Below are positions 46,392 through 56,287 of a stretch of DNA of 64,000 bases, piece after piece (the first letter of the stretch is position 1; each line of letters starts with the position of its first letter). The DNA lies in the NCBI RefSeq assembly GCF_949628265.1, contig NC_088787.1, positions 6,686,501 to 6,750,500 on the forward strand. The letters are read 5' to 3'. The position numbers were made by a program, and so were the translations under genes. Below the pieces are notes generated by a model. That model did no database searches and was not told where the DNA came from. It saw only the letters and a list, made by a program, of their open reading frames with translations. The DNA is from Cloeon dipterum. Its lineage: Eukaryota; Arthropoda; Insecta; Ephemeroptera; Baetidae.

Positions 46392-47918
46392 ATGCACACC
46401 GTCAGGACGCCTCTCATCCTAGCTCTGCTGCTCGCCACGGCTGCAGTCAATGCGGGTATGCACATTCACTCCTTTATTTTTGGTCCGTGGGAATCATTTT
46501 CTTCGAGCGCAGATTTTCAAGCCTCGATATTAAATGGGACTTTTTTAAATTAATTTTTTTGCTGTGAAAAGAAAGTTTGATTTGACTCTGGATTTTTTGC
46601 CCCACCGATTTAACCTGATTCTGAATTACAAAGCCTCTTTTTACTCTGCACTGACTACTAAATCATGTAAATATTTTTAGATTATGTTTCAATATTTTTA
46701 TTAAAGTTGGGCTATTTTAGATTAATTATTGACCTGAATCAAATTTTACGTAAACTCTCGGATGTTAACAGATACTTTTCATAATTTCCATTATATGCAG
46801 CTATCTTCGCAGGAAATATATTTGTTAATGTAAATAATATCCTAAAAACAAATTTTTGAATTTAATTAAAAGAAATTTAATGCAAATATATATATTAAAA
46901 TGTTTTAAATTAAACAAATAAATAATAACTATTATTTAAATATTTTGATTAAATTTGTATTTTTAAATGTTTAAAATATTTGAAGTTTATTTATTTTTGT
47001 GAGTATTGTTTCAGGCGCGTACAGAGGATTTAGGAGTGCATATGGCGGTGGAGGCGGAGGAGGTTTTGCCGCCTCCAACGCAGCCGCCTCCGCCTCTGCC
47101 ACGTCTCTGGGACTAGGAGGCGGCCACGGCGGTGGACTTCACGGAGGCGGCCACGGTGGAGGACTAGGCGGGGGCCACGGTGGAGGATTTTCCAAGGGAG
47201 GCGGCTACGGAGGCGGCGGCGGCGGCAGCCACTCGGGCATCATCGGCCACGGAGGCGCTGGGGGAGTGGCCGTCGTTCCCTACGGAGGAGCGGCTGGAGG
47301 TGGTGCCCACGGAGGCGGACTCGGAGGTGCCCACGGAGGCGGCTACGGAGGAGCGGGCGCCGGGGGTGCTGCCCACGGAGGCGGACTCGGTGGTGCTCAC
47401 GGAGGTGGACTCAGTGGTGCTCACGGAGGCGGACTTGGGGGCGGCTATGGTGGAGCGGGCGCCGGGAGTGCTGCCCACGGAGGCGGACTCGGAGGCGGAC
47501 TCGGTGGTGCTCACGGAGGTGGAATTGGGGGCGGCCACTCTTCAGGACTTGCCGGCGGCCACGGAGGCGGTCTCGGAGGCGGCTACGGTGGCAGCCACGG
47601 AGGCGCAACAGGCTACAGTGGTGCTCACGGAGGCGGTCTCGGAGGTGGACTCGGAGGTGCTCACGGAGGCGGCCAGAGTGGGGCTTACGGAGGCGGAGGC
47701 CACGGAGTGCAGGGAGGCGGCGGAGGATTCGGACACGGCGTCAAAGCCGGACACGGAGGAGGACTCGGAGGCGGCGGATTCGGGGGCGGCGGCGCCTTTG
47801 CTTCAAGCAGTGCTTCAGCCTCGTCATCAGGTACTGAATTAAAATAAATTAATTAAATAATTTTAAATTAAATAATCCTGTTTCAGCTGGTTCCTTTGGA
47901 GGTGGATACGGCCGCTGA
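46392..47918 (+). CDS. Secreted Gly/His-rich repeat protein (303 aa)
   Basis: Three exons: 46392-46455, 47015-47830 and 47887-47918, phase 1 introns. Exon 1 encodes the signal peptide MHTVRTPLILALLLATAAVNA, shared with the next three loci. The mature protein begins GAYRGFRSAYGGGG, followed by an Ala/Ser stretch (SNAAASASATSLG) and then about 200 residues of GGGLGGAHGGG / GGYGGAGAG / HGGGLGGG repeats. The small third exon encodes AGSFGGGYGR and the stop. Gly/His/Tyr-rich repeats are typical of insect cuticle or matrix proteins; His and Tyr could be cross-linking sites. AATAAA at 47961. A damaged duplicate lies at 52230-53279. Confidence 0.85.
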
Positions 47919-48660
47919 AGAAGACAAGTTCAAAATTATTTATATAAATTAAAAACTATTAATAAATATGAAATGCTACTTTCCTAAGAAAAATCCATTC
48001 TTTTCTTTTAATGAAATTATCAGGTCAATGATCTTGCAAAAAAACAAACCGGAAAAATTAAATCTGGATCTTAATGTCAAGTAGAACATGTCATGACACT
48101 AATTATTATTTTAATGAAGATTTTTTAGTGCTTTTATTATAAAATAAATATTGAAGCAAAATGTAGCTGAAAGACACTTAAATCGTAAACTCGTAAATTA
48201 AAATTTTATTATTTTTTGTTCACATTTAAAGGAATTAAAAATTCTTTATTATTTTTTTCGTTTAAAAAAAACTTAATTTAATACGACATCCTTTTTTAAA
48301 ATACTTTCCTCTCCAGGTTTTTTTCATTCATGACAGTGAGAAAAATTAAAATTGCATTATATGACATCAATAAAACCATTTTCAAAATGCGAGGAATGAG
48401 ATACAACAATTTTCTGTGATTCAGCAAATTTGAACGGATTATTCCGTGACGCAAGCAGATAAACATGCATCTCTATTAATCATTTAATGGAATAAAATAA
48501 TGCACGATCCATATATGTGAATAGTACTTAGGGCAAAGTGACCTTTTATTTATTATATATTTAGATACTTACGCTGCCCGATTGGTTGAAAACAATCAAC
48601 ATTGCTTGTTAGGAAATGCAGTCGACCGCAAGGTTATCAGGTTGCCCCTGCGTTATACAA
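47919..48660. other. Intergenic between paralogues
   Basis: AT-rich. Its last about 190 bp (from about 48490, ending in the promoter) are duplicated at 53281-53450, including gcaaagtgaccttttatt. No gene. Confidence 0.5.
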
Positions 48661-48668
48661 TATAAAAG
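48661..48668 (+). promoter_or_regulatory. TATA box of the 132 aa His/Gln-rich gene
   Basis: TATAAAAG, 43 bp upstream of the ATG at 48704, identical in sequence and spacing at 53451. Confidence 0.75.
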
Positions 48669-48703
48669 GCTCGGTGGTTCTCACCACCGGCAATAATCGC
48701 ACC

Positions 48704-49842
48704 ATGGACACCGTCAGGATCCCTCTGCTCCTTGCTCTGCTCTTCGCCGTAGCAGCCGTCAACGCAAGTAAGTATTTTCTATTTTATTTGTTGAGAGTAA
48801 TTTTTATCCTGATCAGAAGGAAAGTATCACTTTTTAGTTAGCACTGTCAGGCTGCACAAATTTTTCAATTATATAATTGTATTTGGATTAGCAGCAATGA
48901 AAAGCATTCTTCACGTTTCAAACTCTACTTTTTTTCAAAACGCCCAAATATTATTTTAAACAGGAAATTGAAAAAAATGGATTTAACTGCTTCTAAGAGT
49001 TAAGGAATGCATACAATAATTTTCTAAATGTTTAAACAACCTAATCCTTAGCAAGAAACCGTTTTAAATTTTTCGGAAATTGAAATGGTGATGACACTGA
49101 CAGTTTTAAATTATTAGAATGGTCCAAAATTATGGTTCAAAGATATCCACAATTATTTTGATTATATCCTTCACATCTTTCGTACGATAATCATTGTAAA
49201 ATTCGGTATATTAAGGAAAAAATATCAGATAGTTTATATTTATTTTAATTAAGTATAAACTTTAAACAAAATTATAATTTTTAATATTTTGGTTTAAATT
49301 TAATAAAAAAAACAGTAATAAGTATAAAATACTTAAATAAAAAGTAAAAGTAATTTTAAATACTAAACACAATTTTGCAAAAAATATTGTTAACAGTATT
49401 TAAACTAAATCTACAGTAAAACATTTAATTTTAAATTTTAGTGTTATAATTTTTGTCTTATAACTTTTCTGCTCTGCAATTTAAAATTTTAACACCTAAT
49501 TTTTCAGGTTCGATCGGCCTGGGCGGCACCAGTACGGGTCTCTCGACCGGTCAGGGTTACAACACTCACAATCAGGGTCACAGCACCGGACACTCCGCAG
49601 GACAAAGCGGACAGCACTCCAGCGGACACAATTTAGGCCACAGCACTGGCCACTCGACCTCCCAGAGAGAGACTAGCATCAACCACCGAGAGAGCCAGAG
49701 TTCAGGCCACCAGGCAGGTCACAGCACCGGACACCAAGCAGGTCAAAGTTCGGGTCATCAGGCAGGCCACAGCACCGGTCACTCGTCTGGAAGTGGAGGC
49801 TATGGCCACCAGCAGCAGGGAACCAGCTCTCATCTCGGTTAA
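48704..49842 (+). CDS. Secreted His/Gln/Ser/Gly-rich protein (132 aa)
   Basis: Two exons: 48704-48767 and 49508-49842, one phase 1 intron. Signal peptide MDTVRIPLLLALLFAVAAVNA is close to that of the Gly/His-rich gene. The mature part starts SSIGLGGTSTGLSTGQGY and then repeats 8-10 residue units such as GHSTGHSAGQ and SSGHQAGHSTGH, with one less regular insert (RETSINHRESQ). It ends YGHQQQGTSSHLG. It is small, hydrophilic and His-rich and has no Cys in the mature part. Metal binding or matrix hydration are guesses. The gene has a near neighbour copy at 53494-54772. AATAAA repeats follow the stop directly. Confidence 0.85.
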
Positions 49843-49984
49843 AAAAATAAATAAATAAATAAAAATGAGAAAAGATTAATTGCTTTTAAAATGTTTGCAC
49901 ACAGGGCGTTGAAAAATAAATAAAGAAGAAATTAATCAGTGTGATTTTAATTTTCATCCTGGTCGCTCAACAAAAACACTCAAA

Positions 49985-51742
49985 TTTTCATTGTCGAACA
50001 ATTTCGAGACTTTCCTCGTCCTGGGGATTTCTCGCCTTAATCACAGGTCTAATTAATATGATTAGCCTTGATGGAAGCATATCAAACGAACCAAATTAAC
50101 CATCAATAATGGATCCATTAAGACGTCAAAGTATTTTTTTGTGAAATTTAGCAAATTAAAAAATCCAGTACTCAAATGAGGAACAATAAGTTAGATTTTC
50201 CAAATATCTCATAAAATTAAAGAGGAATGATACTGGAAAAGCCTGGAAAATGCTTGTTGCCAATGCAAAAACTCGTCCCTTAGGATTCAGTTAAAGCCTA
50301 AATTGATTAAAGAAGCGTTGTAATTGTTTGAAAAAATTGGCTGGAAAGTTAGCGTGCTTTTCAAATGGTAATGGCTGTCTCCTTACTTGAAATCCGATTT
50401 AATTTCAAAACCAAGAGTTTCCCCAATCAGTGGCATACACCGTTGGATAGATCTCGACGAGAGGAATCGAAATCTGCCAAGAAAATATGTTCAAGCACTC
50501 TAAATTTTGGAGAAAATTGGCAAAATTTGAATTTTTACTGTTGGAAGGTCCTTTTTTACTATTGCAAATTGTTGAACAAATTTTTTATCGATCAATTGTT
50601 TACGGCACCCAACAATTCAAATAATTTTCAATTATTGCCCTGCATCATTCCTCTTTAAACGGTTTGTCAATGATGATTTTTTGCTTGGGTTAGATTCCTT
50701 TTGTTGCGATTATATTCAAAAGTGATTTTTATTCCGGGTCAGCAGTGCAACTATGCCCAATACATCCTCATTCAAAACACAACATAAAATATAAAACAAG
50801 GCTATTTTGTTTTGCTTTGACAGCAGACGGAAAAATAAAATCAGTCAATCAGTTTAGTATTCACAATCGGCAAAACATATTTGGCTAGCTTTTTGTTTCC
50901 TCGTTCATGCACAGATTCGGCGATAAGTTTTGTTCCACAGTCGATAGCACATATATTATTATTTAGAAGCACTGCTCAGGCACTGTTACACTTCTTGCAA
51001 AGGGGGCCAGAAGTCTCATTCGATGCGCCCGCAACCTTTCAGCGCACCAGTTCAGGAGTCCTCACTCTCAACTGTTCACTGTCGTTGATCTCGATTTATC
51101 AATAATGGTGTGCGAATTTCGACTTAAATATATTAATTTCTTCTGTCATGTTCATTTTTAGCCAAAAGTTTCTCAGCAGAAGAAAACCTAGGAAAATTTT
51201 GGCTCTTTCTAAATATGTTTCTTGATTTTTCTGTATATAAATCCTCTTTAAGCTCATTCAAAATCTTTGCTATCAACGCGAGCGAGTCAGTTTTTCCACT
51301 GAAAGTTCCGGGTATCGACTTAAAGCCAGTTTTGCATTTTTATCTAACGTCTAATCATAATATTTTATAATACCTTCTAATTTAGAGTCAATTATTGTTT
51401 CACTAATTATAAGTTCTACTAATTTCTCCAGCAAAATTAGCAAAACAAAAAACTGTCAAAAATATGAGCTACATATTTTCTTGCTTTCATTGAGGCAAAA
51501 ATACATATGTAATATAATTTTCTCTCTGTTGGCACTTATCAAACCCATTAACGATTATTTTCACGTGAAAGAGACATGCACAAGGGAAAGCAGAAAAGTT
51601 ATTTCTGATAATTGTCTGACGCAAAACTACAAAACTAGCAACGAAAATTACACCTTGCACACAACAAACGTCATTTAGTAAAAACCAGGTTGACATTTTT
51701 GGTTATGTCACTTTGGCGGAGAAGTGAGCCGGCTTTATCGCT
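49985..51742. repeat. Segment duplicated from (or to) 58866-60025
   Basis: Blocks here match the region upstream of the 142 aa gene in the same orientation: tttcgagactttcctcgtc and ctaattaatatgattagcct near 49999-50080, cgatttatcaa near 51093, and a block at 51510-51730 (cttatcaaacccattaacga, acaaaactagcaacgaaaa, ggcggagaagtg). Compared with that copy this one has gained the MITE at 50217-50658 and roughly 380 bp after it. No gene is supported inside. Confidence 0.7.
50217..50658 (+). mobile_element. TTAA-flanked MITE, copy 2 (442 bp)
   Basis: TTAA at both borders; ends AGAGGAATGATACTGG and CTGCATCATTCCTCT are near-perfect inverted repeats. The interior aligns with copies 1 and 3. The duplicate segment at 59216-59222 (aaaatgaaacgg) shows the empty site, so insertion came after that segment duplicated or on this lineage only. 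Confidence 0.85.
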
Positions 51743-52186
51743 TTAAAGAGGAATGATACTGGAAAAGCCTGGAAAATGCTTGTTGCCAATGCAAAAACTC
51801 GTCCCTTAGGATTCAGTTAAAGCCTAAATTGACCTAAGGAGCGCTGTAATTTTGTGAGGAAATTGGCTGGAAAGTTAGCGTGCTTTTCAAATGGTATAAT
51901 GGCTGTCTCCTTACTTGAAATCCGATTTTATTTCAAAACCAAGAGTTTCCCCAATATGTGGCATACACAATTGGACAGATCTCGACGAGAGGAATCGGAA
52001 TATGCCAAGAAAATATGTTCGAGCACTCAAAATTTTGGAGAAAATTGGCAAAATTTGAATTTTTTTGTAGGAAGGTCATTTTTTTATTATTGCAAATTGT
52101 TGAACAAATTGTTTATCGGTCAATTGTTTAAGGCATCCAACAATTTAAATAATTTTCAATTGTTGCCCAGTATCATTCCACTTTAA
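51743..52186 (+). mobile_element. TTAA-flanked MITE, copy 3 (444 bp)
   Basis: TTAA borders, ends AGAGGAATGATACTGG and CCAGTATCATTCCACT. It is the closest relative of copy 2, in the same orientation. Its right border sits where the TATA box of the neighbouring paralogue should be: ctTTAAaaaggctcg here, ctaTAAAAAGGCTCG at the intact gene. Confidence 0.85.
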
Positions 52187-52229
52187 AAAGGCTCGTTGCT
52201 CCCCGACAACGGCAATAATCGCACAATTA

Positions 52230-53279
52230 ATGGACACCTTCAGGACGCCTTTCATCCTAACTCTGCTGCTCGTCACTGCAGCAGTCAATGCGGGTTTGCA
52301 CATTTAAATTTTTCTCCAATACTTTTGGTCGATGGGAAAAGTTTTCATCGAGCGTAGATTTTTTTATAATATATCAAGATTTTAACTGGAACTTTTGAAA
52401 TTAATTTGTTTATTCAGATATTATTCACCGATAAAATCTGATTCTGAATTACGAAACCTTTTTTTGCACAGAAAATTATTCTCAGAATCTCTTACACACG
52501 GTCTGCTAATTCATGGATTTTTTCATGAATAATCATTTATTTAATGATCGTATATAAATATATTAATTTAATCAGTTCTTGACTTTAATCGAAGTCTATA
52601 TTAACTAATGAAACGACGTGACTTCAGAGCTACCATATATAATTTTTACAATTCTAATATTTGTGTTCACACAAGCAAATATATTTGTTAAATTATAAAT
52701 AAAGTTGTAAACACAATATTTAAAAAAAGTGTTGTTAACAGAATAATTTTTTTATAAAGAAAAAATTTATTTGGATAATACCTTTAATTATTTGATGTAA
52801 ATAATTGTTTAATTTAGTGTGTAGCAGTTAATAAAATAAATAATTATTATAATTAATAATTTAATTTAAACTTTAAAATAAAAAAAGTATAAATTTTAGT
52901 AAAATTTAAGGCTAAATAAGTTTTGTAATTTTTGTTTCGGGCACAAACAGAGCGATTAGGAGTGCTTAAACCGGTTTTACTGCTTTAAATTATGTTTCTA
53001 CTGAAACAATCCTATTTTTACAGATAAAAACAGCACTTTTTAATATAATTCGACATTATTTGGAACGAAGCTAATACTAATTTTCTAGACTTTTTTAGAT
53101 TGTATAAATTTTGATATTTTATAGTTTAAATGGCGGTGGAGGCGGAAGAGGTTTTGCCGCCTCCAACGCAGCCGCCTTCGCCTCCGAGACGTCTCTTTAA
53201 TTAGGAGGCGGCGGCGGCAGCCACTCGGGCATCGTCGGCCACGGAGGCCCTGGAGGAGTGGCCGTCCCTCCCCACGAGT
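52230..53279 (+). pseudogene. Dead copy of the Gly/His-rich gene
   Basis: 52230-52293 is an intact signal exon (MDTFRTPFILTLLLVTAAVNA, donor GTTTGC). The second exon is wrecked. The acceptor region reads tttcggg instead of tttcagg at about 52937. The first codons run into a stop after 52966. About 164 bp of foreign sequence follows. The Gly-rich part at 53131-53279 then has a TAA after the ATSL-equivalent (acgtctctttaa) and covers only the start of the original repeat. The TATA box is also lost to a MITE. It belongs to the tandem duplication of the 46.3-49.9 kb gene pair. Confidence 0.85.
52966..53129. repeat. 164-bp TTAA-bounded insertion in the dead gene, second copy at 54896-55058
   Basis: Relative to the intact Gly/His-rich gene, this block interrupts exon 2 between AGGAGTGC and GGCGGTGG. 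It begins and ends with TTAA and the first and last 6-7 bases are inverted (TTAAAC..GTTTAA). A similar block lies at 54896-55058. It may be a second tiny TTAA element, or a copied flank. Confidence 0.45.
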
Positions 53280-53450
53280 GATAAAATAATTCATGATCCA
53301 TATATGTATTAATAGCTCTAAGTGCAAAGTGACCTTTTATTTTTTATATTTAGATATTTATGCTCACTGATTGGTTGAAAACAATCAACATTGCATGTAA
53401 GCAAATGCAGTCGCCCGCAAGGTTATCAAGTTTGCCCCTGTGTTATACAA

Positions 53451-53458
53451 TATAAAAG
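53451..53458 (+). promoter_or_regulatory. TATA box of the 103 aa His/Gln-rich gene
   Basis: TATAAAAG, 43 bp upstream of the ATG at 53494, in a 5' region copied from the 48.7 kb gene. Confidence 0.75.
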
Positions 53459-53493
53459 GCTCGGTGGTTCTCACCACCGGCAATAATCGCACC

Positions 53494-54772
53494 ATGGACA
53501 CCGTCAGGATTTCTCTGCTCTTTGCTCTGCTCTTCGCCGTAGTAGCCGTCAACGCAAGTAAGTATATTTTCTATTTTATTTGTTGAGAGTAATTTTATCC
53601 AGATTCGAAGAGACAAGATGTAAAATTACACGTTTCAGTTAGCAACAAAATTTTAAATTTATATTGTGAATGCAATGAAAAACATTCTTCACGTTTCAAA
53701 CTCAACTATTTTACTTCAACCCAAATATAAATTCCATCGTAATATTCTAACTTGCCCTATTTTTCGTAAGGATTGTTTTTATTCTGTCAAATTTTCAAAA
53801 TTCGGAGATGTCTTGTACGTGATAAAATTGTGCGTGTAATAATTTCAATTCCATTGATTCTTTTGTTTTTACATAAGAATCTACCAAGTTCAATAAAATT
53901 TGTCAGTATTTTGAAGTCTAGAACAAGAAATTTAAAGAAAATTGACGTAACTGTATCTTACAGTTAAAGAATGCTTAAATTAATTTTCTGAATGTTAAAA
54001 CATATTTACCGAACACCGTTTTAAAATTTACTGAAATTAAATCAGTGATAAACAGACTGTTTTTAAAGAATAAGATGGTCCAAAAAATTGTTTTCAATTT
54101 AACTATAGATTTTCACAACCATTTTGATCAAATTCTTCCCCTCCGTTCATAAAAGAAATCTCTTTTAAAGATTTATTAAATGAAACTGAACATCTATCAC
54201 ATTAATTATATTATATAAATTATTATATAAAAACTTTGTACAAAATTGTTTGTTTCAATTAAGTAAAAATCAGTGTAAAAATAAAAGATTTAAATAGTAA
54301 ATTAAAATAAATTAAAAAATATATTACTTACATTTAAAAATTTATATTTTGCAATTATTGAATTAAATTTTACAAATTAAATGTACTATTACACGTAAAA
54401 TTTTAAGCTTACAGGTACAACAGCATAAACTATTTTAATTTTAATTTTATTTAATTTAAATAAATTTTGTAATTCTTACTTCTCTATTCTCCAATTAAAA
54501 AAAATTGAAAGCTAAATTTTTCAGGTACGACCGGCCAAGGTGGCACCAGTAGACTCTCGACCGGCCAGGGTTACAACACTCAAAATCAGGGCCACGGCAC
54601 CGGACACTCCTCCTCAGGACAAAGCGGACAACACTCCAGCGGAGGACATTTAGGCCAAAGCACTGGCCACCAATCAGGTCAAAGTTCAGGTCATCAGTCA
54701 GGCCACGGCACCGGTCACTCGTCTGGAACCGGAAGCTATGGGCAGCAGGGAACCGGCTCCCACCTTGGTTAA
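53494..54772 (+). CDS. Secreted His/Gln/Ser/Gly-rich protein, second copy (103 aa)
   Basis: Exons 53494-53557 and 54525-54772, phase 1 intron. Signal peptide MDTVRISLLFALLFAVVAVNA differs from that of the 132 aa gene in only three residues. The mature part STTGQGGTSRLSTGQGY followed by GHGTGHSSSGQ and GHQSGQSSGHQ units has the same plan with fewer repeats and lacks the REE/NHRE insert. It ends GQQGTGSHLG. No stop or frameshift, and promoter and splice sites are kept, so it is probably active despite its small size. Confidence 0.8.
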
Positions 54773-56287
54773 AAAAAATTAGTAAAAAAATGAGCAAGGA
54801 TTGGTATTAAAATGTTTGCACACAAGGCATTGAAAAAATAAATGAAGAAACTGATCAGCGATTTTAAATTTGTTGAATTTTATTCTTCTTCTACCTGTTT
54901 TTACTGCTTTCAATTATAATTAAGACTGAAACATTACTATTTTTACAGATAAAATCAGCATTTTTTTATTTTAATATTTAATGGAACGAATATTGAGCAA
55001 ACACTTATTTTCTAGACTATTTTAGACTGAATAAAATTTGATATTTTATAGTTTAAATAATTCCAAACACGACAAAAAATTAACCAAAAGAAAAACTTAG
55101 ATATATTTTTGACTAATCCTTTTATGCTCGGCGAAAATATTGACAACTTGAGAGTAAAAATGAGTGTTGAATTTAATTCTAGATATTCATTTTGGAATTT
55201 TATTTGATATTAAGAAGAAATCATGGGAGTGTACGGTTATTAGATTTTAATCTAAACAAAATCGATATTTAGATGCAAAAATCACAAATGGCGATTTTTT
55301 AGATCTTAAAACAATTCGAACAAAAAATATAAGATTCTTAAATCCCCTCACTACTCTATTAATCCCTTTTGGGTAAAAATAAAATTGATTAGACATCTTT
55401 TGGACTTTTTACATTAATTTGTAAAATAAACGAATATTTTTGGTGATTGCAAAACTACAAAAGTAAATTAAAATTACTACTGAATTTATGTTGTCTACAA
55501 ATTATCCACTAAAATCAGACTTTTTGTATGCTTGAAAAGATTTTCCAGCGACTGTTCCAGAAATCTGTTCAATAGAATAATCTGGAATATCTTTAAGTTT
55601 CGAAATTTTCCATTTATATAAAACATTTCCACTTCTGCTCGGATTATCAGCTGGTTCCAACGGTTTCCTGTGCTTTTAAACTGTTCTTAGACGCTTTCAA
55701 TCGAGTTAAAATAGCTTAAAATCAAATTTTTCTGAAAGAAAAAAATTTTTGATCGTCTAAAACTCACATTGCATAATTCTCCTATTTAAATTGAATTTAA
55801 TTTATTAATGCTTTGAAACGCAGTATTTATTGTTCAAATGGAGCTGCAAAGTCAACCACCTCTCGACCGCTGCGAGCGGCCGCAATATAGAAAATAAAAA
55901 AAAATTGGCAAGAGCCGTTTCGGCGCACGATTTCTCATCACGGCTGCGCGAATGCACCACATAATGGAGTGACTGCGCGGCGTTTAAAAACTGGTTCCAG
56001 GCAAACGCGAGTGTTTCCCCAGGTGTTTGTTTCGTATTTTTTACGACTGACGTCAGCCCCGTGTGCGGAATAAGAAAATGAAACCTTTCGGGCGAGGATG
56101 AAGAAACAAACAAAGACGTTTTATTATTTTGATTATTATTTATTCTTGTAATAACTTATCACCGAGAACTACAAGATGAATCAAGTGTTAATAAACTACA
56201 CGAGTATATAAAATTGTACCATCGAGTGAGATTCATTCAAATACGCACGCACCGCACATTATATTTTTTTAATTAAATTAAATTTGA
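54773..56287. other. Intergenic between convergent genes
   Basis: Contains the second copy of the 164-bp block (54896-55058) and otherwise AT-rich sequence; 55840-56110 is GC-richer. No supported gene. Confidence 0.5.

Noticed and set aside
46999-47847. Repeated GGxGG-coding DNA considered as a minisatellite or CRISPR-like array
   Set aside because: It is the coding repeat of a spliced secreted protein. There are no unique spacers of constant length.
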